From: an uncultured Poribacteria bacterium
Lineage (GTDB): Bacteria > Poribacteria > WGA-4E > WGA-3G
Direction: 5' to 3'
Assembly: GCA_951828515.1 (NCBI GenBank)
Contig: OX639992.1
Coordinates: 2,396,217 to 2,460,216, forward strand
DNA length: 64,000 nt
Shown: piece by piece, positions 58,608 to 64,000 of the stretch
How positions within the stretch are numbered: the first letter of the stretch is position 1
Layout of the letters: each line of letters starts with the position of its first letter
Translations under genes and position numbers: made by a program
Notes under the pieces: model-generated
What the model saw: the letters and a program-made list of their open reading frames with translations, nothing else
Told to the model about the DNA's origin: nothing
The model's database searches: none

Positions 58608-59600
58608 ATGCTCAGAAATTTGTTTAAAGGTGATGATAAAAACCACGATGAATCCCCCGGTGAAGATAAGCAGGGAAACTGGTTTAATCGACTCAAGTCC
58701 GGCTTGACGAGAACACGAGACCAGTTCATATCTCAATTGTCAGGGCTCCTCCGGGTTGGCAGAAGAATTGACGAGGATTTGATGGAAGAAATTGAGGAGA
58801 TTTTAATCCAGTCAGATGTAGGCGTTGATACAACCTTGACCTTAATGGATAATGTTAGAGAGCGGGTAAAGTCAGAAGGATTGAGCGATTCTTCAGAGTT
58901 GGCATCCGTCCTAAAATCGGAGATTCTCAATGTGCTTGGAGAGGATGTGCCATTAGAAATTAAGGATGAGAAACCGTATACGATTTTAGTTTTGGGTGTA
59001 AATGGTGCGGGAAAAACGACGACTATCGGCAAACTTGCAAGTCGCTTTAGTACGAACGGGTACCGCGTGCTTGTTGCCGCCGGTGATACCTTCCGCGCGG
59101 CAGCCGAGGATCAACTCGGTATTTGGTGTGAGCGTGCTGGCGCAGAACTCATCCGGGGTGGCGAAAATGCTGAACCCGCCTCTGTCGTCTTTGATGCAAT
59201 TCACGCGGCGAAGCATCGCGATGCGGATGTACTCATCGTAGATACTGCTGGCAGGCTGCATACGAAAAAACCACTGATGGATGAATTGACGAAGATTGGA
59301 CGTGTCATGGGACGAGCGCACACCGGTGCACCCCATGAGGTACTGCTTGTTGTTGATGGAACTGTTGGTCAAAATGCCCTGATGCAGGCGAAGATTTTCA
59401 ATGAGGCAGTGCCGATTACAGGGGTAGCAGTTACAAAACTTGATGGCACTGCTAAGGGCGGTATTGTTATCGCGGTGAATGCGGAAATCGGTGCACCCGT
59501 CAAACTTATTGGCATTGGTGAGAAGCTTGACGATTTACGAGATTTCGCAGGGGCTGATTTCGTTGAAGCGCTCTTTGCAGATGAGACAGCAAACGCGTAA
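58608..59600 (+). CDS. ftsY: Signal recognition particle receptor FtsY
   Basis: The start at 58608 is behind AAAAAAGG; 330 residues. A short basic/acidic N-terminus is followed by the N-domain helices (EEIEEILIQSDVGVDTTL) and the G domain: GVNGAGKTTTIGKLA, AAGDTFRAAAEDQL, VDTAGRLHTKKPLMDEL, TKLDGTAKGG and GIGEKLDDLRDFAG. FtsY docks ribosome/SRP complexes at the membrane. Upstream in-frame sequence comes from the TnpB element and is not part of the gene. Confidence 0.95.
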   Translation: MLRNLFKGDDKNHDESPGEDKQGNWFNRLKSGLTRTRDQFISQLSGLLRVGRRIDEDLMEEIEEILIQSDVGVDTTLTLMDNVRERVKSEGLSDSSELASVLKSEILNVLGEDVPLEIKDEKPYTILVLGVNGAGKTTTIGKLASRFSTNGYRVLVAAGDTFRAAAEDQLGIWCERAGAELIRGGENAEPASVVFDAIHAAKHRDADVLIVDTAGRLHTKKPLMDELTKIGRVMGRAHTGAPHEVLLVVDGTVGQNALMQAKIFNEAVPITGVAVTKLDGTAKGGIVIAVNAEIGAPVKLIGIGEKLDDLRDFAGADFVEALFADETANA

Positions 59601-59669
59601 GAAACGCCGCATTCTGTTCTCTACAGGGGACGCGTTTCAAAGCCTGATAACTTACCTACATCATAGAAG

Positions 59670-59694
59670 TATGCGCGCTTATCCAGCGCGCATA
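59670..59694. terminator. GC-rich hairpin between converging ftsY and sigma genes
   Basis: TATGCGCGC pairs with GCGCGCATA around a 7-base loop. There is no clear T-run, so termination is uncertain. Confidence 0.35.
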
Positions 59695-59703
59695 CAACAG
59701 TTC

Positions 59704-60318
59704 TTAGGAATCGGTTTCTCGCAGGTAAGGACGCAGGTGTTTGCGAAGATTACGATGCGCGTGGAGCAGATGGGCTTTGACTGTTCCATCAGAGCGTCCA
59801 ACTGTCGCCGCAATATCTTTAAGCGATAGTCCGTCCCAGTGTCGTAAAATGAAGATTTGCCGCTGCTTTGGTGGAAGTCGGCGGACTGCTTTCCGGATAT
59901 GGGCTCTCAATTCCTTATTTTCGATGGCTTTTGCTGGGGATTCTGAGCGGGGATCCGGGATGTTGGACATCGGCAGTTCCTCGGATTCGTCGGTGTCGTA
60001 CAGCAGTACTTCCGATCTCGCTTTTTTCCGTAGGAAGTCGATACAGAGGTTCACCGTGATTCGGTAAAGCCAACTGTAAAACTGACACTGACTCTTGAAG
60101 TCGCCTAATCCTTGATATGCGCGTATAAAAGCGTCTTGTGTCAGGTCCGATGCATCTTCTGGGTTTGGGACGAAGCGTTGCACCAAACGATAGGTGCGTT
60201 TTTGGTAGCGGGTAAAGAGCATATCGAACGCGGCGGTGTCGCCTTGTTGAAATCGCTCAATGAGTTCAACATCCCTGTTACATTCTGGAGGGATGCTTTC
60301 TGGGCTTTGGGACTGCAT
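59704..60318 (-). CDS. ECF-type (RpoE-like) sigma factor
   Basis: The start at 60318 (MQSQSPESIPPE) has AGAGGAG directly upstream; a longer frame starts from a TTG at 60384 without such a site. The 204 residues have region 2 (DLTQDAFIRAYQGLGDF, FYSWLYRITVNLCIDFLRKK) and region 4 (LPPKQRQIFILRHWDGLSL, TVGRSDGTVKAHLLHAHRNL). No anti-sigma gene is adjacent. Unlike the sigma-propeller gene it has no membrane part. Confidence 0.9.
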   Translation of the reverse strand: MQSQSPESIPPECNRDVELIERFQQGDTAAFDMLFTRYQKRTYRLVQRFVPNPEDASDLTQDAFIRAYQGLGDFKSQCQFYSWLYRITVNLCIDFLRKKARSEVLLYDTDESEELPMSNIPDPRSESPAKAIENKELRAHIRKAVRRLPPKQRQIFILRHWDGLSLKDIAATVGRSDGTVKAHLLHAHRNLRKHLRPYLRETDS

Positions 60319-60442
60319 GTTCTCCTCTTTAGCGTCATTGACCGGGAGAGTGGTTTCTAACTTTCGGCGAAGTTTGCTATACAAATGTCACTAAACCGTC
60401 ATCGGAAGCCAGAAACTCAAGTGGTCATTGACAAAATGAAAG

Positions 60443-61321
60443 TCACTGATTCGTTTGTTTGTGGATACTGCGAAACCAACGTTTATATCTTTGACTATCT
60501 TGAACCATCTGTTGTAGGACGATTAATTCCTCGTTTTCTTCGGCATGGGGATTCGTCTCGAGTACGGATAACAATTCCTCATAGACCAGTGAGTCTTCAT
60601 GAACGAGTGATGAGAGGAGTTTCTCAAAATTATCACCATGTCCAAGCATTCCTAACAGTTGGTTCGTATGGCGTATCTCCTCAGAAGCAGCTTGGTTCAA
60701 GTACGCTGCAAGTTCATGTTCATTGCGTTTTTCGGCGATTTGTGCGAGAATCAGTCGCATCCCGACAAGTTTGAGTTTTGCTTGTGCAAGTTCGTCCAGA
60801 TCCACTTCCAGCCGTTTTTGTAGGTGGTCTGCGTCACGTGGATGTAACTGTGCATAACTTGGCCACACCGGCTTTGCCATCACCTGTTTCAGCCGTTTGA
60901 GGCTTTCAATCAGGTTTTCCTGCTCTTGTGGGGATAATTGTCCAAAGGTACTTTCCCAAAAGTTCGTCTCGTGTACGACACGCTCTCGGAAAAGTTGTTC
61001 AGACTGTGGTGTGAGTTGAATCCGTGCACGTCTCCGATCCTGATCACATTTACGACGGATTACCCAACTGTGCCGTTCAAGGCGACTGACTAAGGCGGAT
61101 GTTGTATTATGGGCGAGTCCCAAGTGTTCGCCGAGTTCACTCACTGACATACCAGCCTCGCGCCCGTACCAATGAAGATGTTGGAGAGCGTTGAACTGGA
61201 CAATCGTCAGACGATTCGGGACGACTTCCTGAATAAACCTGGATTTAACAGCCGCTTGCGCATGGCGCATCACACGCATCACGACATCAATTTCATTATG
61301 AAATTCCTGATCTTTAGACAT
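60443..61321 (-). CDS. MarR-family regulator with C-terminal ferritin-like extension
   Basis: The start at 61321 (MSKDQEFHNEIDVVMRVM) gives 292 residues; a TTG at 61390 is an alternative. Residues about 10-140 are a MarR winged helix (MSVSELGEHLGLAHNTTSAL, QDRRRARIQLT). The rest is helical with E-x-x-H (ASEEIRHTNQLLGMLG near 235) and further Glu pairs, like one half of a ferritin or rubrerythrin bundle. This may bind metal and sense iron or oxidants. A palindrome lies upstream. Confidence 0.75.
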   Translation of the reverse strand: MSKDQEFHNEIDVVMRVMRHAQAAVKSRFIQEVVPNRLTIVQFNALQHLHWYGREAGMSVSELGEHLGLAHNTTSALVSRLERHSWVIRRKCDQDRRRARIQLTPQSEQLFRERVVHETNFWESTFGQLSPQEQENLIESLKRLKQVMAKPVWPSYAQLHPRDADHLQKRLEVDLDELAQAKLKLVGMRLILAQIAEKRNEHELAAYLNQAASEEIRHTNQLLGMLGHGDNFEKLLSSLVHEDSLVYEELLSVLETNPHAEENEELIVLQQMVQDSQRYKRWFRSIHKQTNQ

Positions 61322-61441
61322 TTTTTGGCGATACTTGCAAGCCAAACTTACTGTTGAATGAAAGTTGGCGGTGAAGGATGTTGCTTTCAAGCCCCTGTTA
61401 AATCATTAAAGTTAATATGTCCTATATTGGATATATTTTAC

Positions 61442-61453
61442 ATCGTATACGAT
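61442..61453. promoter_or_regulatory. Perfect palindrome, possible MarR operator
   Basis: ATCGTATACGAT is a perfect 12-base palindrome about 120 bases before the MarR start, in the otherwise gene-free gap 61391-61583 (which also has a TCCTATATTGGA near-palindrome). Confidence 0.4.
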
Positions 61454-61583
61454 ACAATAATTATACACCCACTTTATCCAGATGTCAAATTAAACTGCAA
61501 GAAATAGTAATTTTCGGTGTTTTTTCGTCCAAACTCGGTGTTTGACTAAAAACCGTTTGCATTTTTTACAAAATTAGCAGTTT

Positions 61584-63317
61584 TTAGTTGCTGCCGACGA
61601 GGCGTTGTGCCTTCATTTTTCGCTTTCGCTTCGATTTCGACTTCGGTTTCGGTGCGTTCGTTTGGGTGTGTTGCGTTTCTTGGTTGTTTTCCTTCGGTTG
61701 ATTCCCTTGAAGTGCTTGTTGCTGCTGTGCAACATACTCGGTATAGTTGCCTTCGAAAAGTTCAGCAGTCCCCCCGGGTTTACCGTCAAAGATTAGCAAT
61801 TTCGTTGCGAGACTGTTTAGTAAATACCGGTCATGAGAGATAATAAAAAGTGTTGCTGGATATTCCGCCAATGCTGCTTCCAACGCTTCACGTGCTGGGA
61901 TATCGAGATGGTTCGTCGGTTCATCAAGGAGTAAGACATTCGCGTTCGCTAATAGCAATTTTGCGAGTAGCACACGGCTCTGCTCTCCTCCGCTCAGGTC
62001 CCCAACCCTTTTGAACACATCGTCACCGGAAAATAGAAACTTGCTCAAGAAGCTACGTATTTCGCCGTGTGTGTGCTTTGGTCGAAGTGCCCAGATTTCG
62101 TCGATAATTTCGTTGTCTGGGTTGAGTCCTTCCAATTCTTGTGCGTAGTACCCGAACTTGAGCGTGGGGCCTACCCACATTTCGCCGTCGGTTGATGCTT
62201 CGTCGCCTAAGATCATCCGGAAGAACGTTGTTTTTCCAGTACCGTTCGCCCCGACAATTCCGATAACATCGCGGCGGTATACCTCAAAATTCAGATCCCT
62301 GAAAATGACCTTGCCGCCGAACGTTTTACCGACATTTTGACATCGGAGAATATCATTTCCACCGCGAGTTTCAGGTGTAAAATTAAGGTTGAGAGTAGGG
62401 TCATCGGATTTCGGTTTCTCGACTCTTTCCAAGCGGTTCAGTTTTTTCTGTCTGCCTTGTGCCTCTCGTGTACGTTGCCCTGCCATATTGCGGCGAATAA
62501 AGTCCTCTTCGTGTTCAATGAATGCGCGTTGTTTTTTGAATGCTCGTTCTGCGACTAACGCCTCAACCCTTTTCGTTTCGATGTACTTTGAATAATTCCC
62601 GCGATAAACTTTTATTTTATGGTCTTCGAGTTCCCAAACTTTTCGGACAACCTTGTCTAAGAAATACCGGTCGTGAGAAACGACGAGGACTGCGCCGTTA
62701 TATTCGATGTTGAGGTAGTTTTCGAGCCACTCAATCCCGTTGATGTCAAGATGATTCGTCGGTTCATCAAAAAGCAGTAGGTCTGGTTTTTCAAGGAGTA
62801 GTTTCGCGAGTGTTGCTCGGCTTTTTTGTCCACCGCTCAGGACGCGAATCGGGAGATTGAAGTCCAGTTCGCTGAAGCCTAAACCACCGAGAATACGATT
62901 AATCTCGTGTTCATAATTGTAGCCTCCGAGTTGTTCGTGCTGTTCTTGAATCCGAGCGTACGCTGCTAAGAGGTGTGGTGCCTCTTCTGTCTCCATTTCC
63001 TCGGCGAGTCGGAGCATTTTATCTTCAAGCGCGCGCCGTTTTTCAAAAACCTTAAGCATTTCCTGCCTTAGGGTGCAGTCGCGTGCCAGTTCCGGCTCTT
63101 GACTGAGGTATCCGATGCGTAACCCCTTGGCAGCTACTACTTTCCCCTTAAAATTGGAGAGTAGACCATTTATAATCTTAAGTAACGTTGTTTTTCCGGT
63201 TCCGTTACGGCCAATTAATCCAAGTCGGTCGCCATGCGCAATTGAGACCGAAATATCGTCGAGAATCAGGTCTGGATCGTATAATTTGGTGACGTGTTCT
63301 AATCGTATTAAAGACAT
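61584..63317 (-). CDS. ABC-F family ATPase
   Basis: 577 residues with two ABC cassettes and no membrane part: GRNGTGKTTLLKI and LSGGQKSRATLAKLLL with LLFDEPTNHLDIN, then GANGTGKTTFFRMI and LSGGEQSRVLLAKLLL with LLLDEPTNHLDIP. The linker between them (EDFIRRNMAGQRTREAQGRQ) is the ABC-F signature region. ABC-F proteins act on the ribosome. The basic tail (KPKSKSKRKRKMK) suggests RNA contact. Its start overlaps the stop of the kinase gene by 10 bases. Confidence 0.93.
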   Translation of the reverse strand: MSLIRLEHVTKLYDPDLILDDISVSIAHGDRLGLIGRNGTGKTTLLKIINGLLSNFKGKVVAAKGLRIGYLSQEPELARDCTLRQEMLKVFEKRRALEDKMLRLAEEMETEEAPHLLAAYARIQEQHEQLGGYNYEHEINRILGGLGFSELDFNLPIRVLSGGQKSRATLAKLLLEKPDLLLFDEPTNHLDINGIEWLENYLNIEYNGAVLVVSHDRYFLDKVVRKVWELEDHKIKVYRGNYSKYIETKRVEALVAERAFKKQRAFIEHEEDFIRRNMAGQRTREAQGRQKKLNRLERVEKPKSDDPTLNLNFTPETRGGNDILRCQNVGKTFGGKVIFRDLNFEVYRRDVIGIVGANGTGKTTFFRMILGDEASTDGEMWVGPTLKFGYYAQELEGLNPDNEIIDEIWALRPKHTHGEIRSFLSKFLFSGDDVFKRVGDLSGGEQSRVLLAKLLLANANVLLLDEPTNHLDIPAREALEAALAEYPATLFIISHDRYLLNSLATKLLIFDGKPGGTAELFEGNYTEYVAQQQQALQGNQPKENNQETQHTQTNAPKPKSKSKRKRKMKAQRLVGSN

Positions 63318-64000
63318 GTTTTAATTTTACCATAAATGTCCGACTTACGACGTTTAAATTGAGTGCTGCGGGTAATCATCTCTTGATACGTGTTAGCGCG
63401 GTGTGCGTCTGGACGCCGTATGTTAAATTGCCTGAATCGCCAGAACGCTATGGAGAGAGCGGCGTAATGAACGAAGCCGTCTAAGGACTGCCACTCGCTT
63501 TCTGTCAAAGGACGCGAGGCGTTATAAGCCTCTAAAAATCGTTGTGCCGCCTCGATATTTAGCTGATGCTGCGGTGTATAACAACAACCAATAAGCGTCA
63601 TTCCAACATCGATTAACAATGTATCATAACATCCCTCCTCGAAATCGAGGATCGCAACCATCTGATCGCCATCGAAAAGGGTATTATCCAAAAAAAGGTC
63701 TCCGTGTAGAAGCCCCATCGGAAGTGAGGCATTGAGTTGTGGTTCCATTGATTCCAATTGCGATTTCAACGATTCAACAAAGGGATGCGTGGCGAATTGT
63801 GTGCCTTGGACCTCCTCGAAAAAAGGGGTCATTTGTGAAATCCCCATCGCAAAACGAGGCAGCCCGGCGATTGGTGGAATGCAGTGCAGTTTTGCCAACG
63901 CCGCACCGAGTTTTGCCAACGTATCTGGTGAGGATTGTGGTTGTTCCCCTGGCAGGAACGGATAGAGCATCACACTGCCAAATGTTTCGTGTATGAGGTG
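63308..64000 (-). CDS. APH/homoserine kinase-type phosphotransferase, 5' end outside the window
   Basis: The frame is open to base 64000 (reading HLIHETFGSV before the GTG at 63973), so the N-terminal lobe is missing here. Visible are MLYPFLPGEQP, the catalytic loop MGLLHGDLFLDNTLF, and the metal motif VAILDFEEGCYDTLLIDVGM. This APH fold is shared by aminoglycoside kinases, homoserine kinase II and choline kinases. LHGDLFLDNTLF and FEE fit homoserine kinase II best. Confidence 0.8.
   Translation of the reverse strand, partial: HLIHETFGSVMLYPFLPGEQPQSSPDTLAKLGAALAKLHCIPPIAGLPRFAMGISQMTPFFEEVQGTQFATHPFVESLKSQLESMEPQLNASLPMGLLHGDLFLDNTLFDGDQMVAILDFEEGCYDTLLIDVGMTLIGCCYTPQHQLNIEAAQRFLEAYNASRPLTESEWQSLDGFVHYAALSIAFWRFRQFNIRRPDAHRANTYQEMITRSTQFKRRKSDIYGKIKTCL

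Noticed and set aside
1-64000. CRISPR arrays
   Set aside because: Repeats are heptamers, MITEs and hairpins; no evenly spaced repeats with unique spacers and no cas genes were seen.
1-64000. tRNA or rRNA genes
   Set aside because: No cloverleaf with a T-loop GTTCRANNC and acceptor stem was noticed by eye; a tRNAscan run would settle this.

Overview
The window is a gene-dense chromosome segment with extracytoplasmic proteins on both strands. It carries many phytanoyl-CoA-dioxygenase-like, enolase-superfamily and UPF0261 enzymes, TolB-like and Kelch beta-propellers, an alpha-2-macroglobulin/PBP1C pair, a cytochrome/porin fusion, transmembrane ECF sigma factors and many dispersed repeats. Outer-membrane-type proteins indicate a diderm bacterium. 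The combination fits Candidatus Poribacteria or a related uncultured lineage. That assignment is inferred from gene content; no rRNA or other taxonomic marker lies here.

Layout. 0.2-5 kb: a TnpB-only IS200/IS605 element has split the start of one of two tandem HEAT-repeat lipoprotein genes. 5-10 kb: an enolase-superfamily enzyme, a decayed TauD gene, a C-terminally tagged secreted protein, then mnmA and miaA. 10-25.5 kb: an accessory island read almost entirely from the minus strand. It holds three short Cys-rich membrane-leader peptides, each followed by a secreted beta-propeller gene (one Kelch, two TolB-like). It also holds five TolB-like paralogues, a sigma factor fused to a membrane helix and a large propeller, a truncated relative of that sigma factor, and decayed radical-SAM, methyltransferase and sugar-nucleotide genes. 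Four copies of one ECF-type promoter box (TGCACCC-N14/15-TGTGTC) lie upstream of island genes, including the sigma-propeller gene. 25.9-32 kb: a AAA ATPase/PD-(D/E)XK protein converges on a three-gene operon of two DUF488 proteins and a RecQ helicase with an extra N-terminal domain. 32-39.4 kb: small-molecule catabolism genes and a GspG-like pseudopilin. 39.4-45.2 kb: an EF-G-like GTPase, a structured intergenic element, DUF423, and three secreted proteins. 45.2-54 kb: the pbpC/A2M operon, riddled with in-frame repeats. 54.8-56.7 kb: a porin with two N-terminal haem motifs and a P460-type lipoprotein. 57-64 kb: a second TnpB element, ftsY, an ECF sigma factor, a MarR fusion, an ABC-F ATPase and a cut-off APH-family kinase.

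Three themes link these regions. First, nine secreted proteins end in a conserved tag near L-T-T-T-W-G-x-L-K, and a tenth has a weaker form, suggesting a shared sorting or anchoring signal. Second, the peptide/propeller pairs plus a propeller-bearing sigma factor suggest a surface-sensing or peptide-display system. Third, repeats (heptamer arrays, hairpins with a conserved loop, palindromic elements, MITEs) occur inside reading frames as well as between genes.
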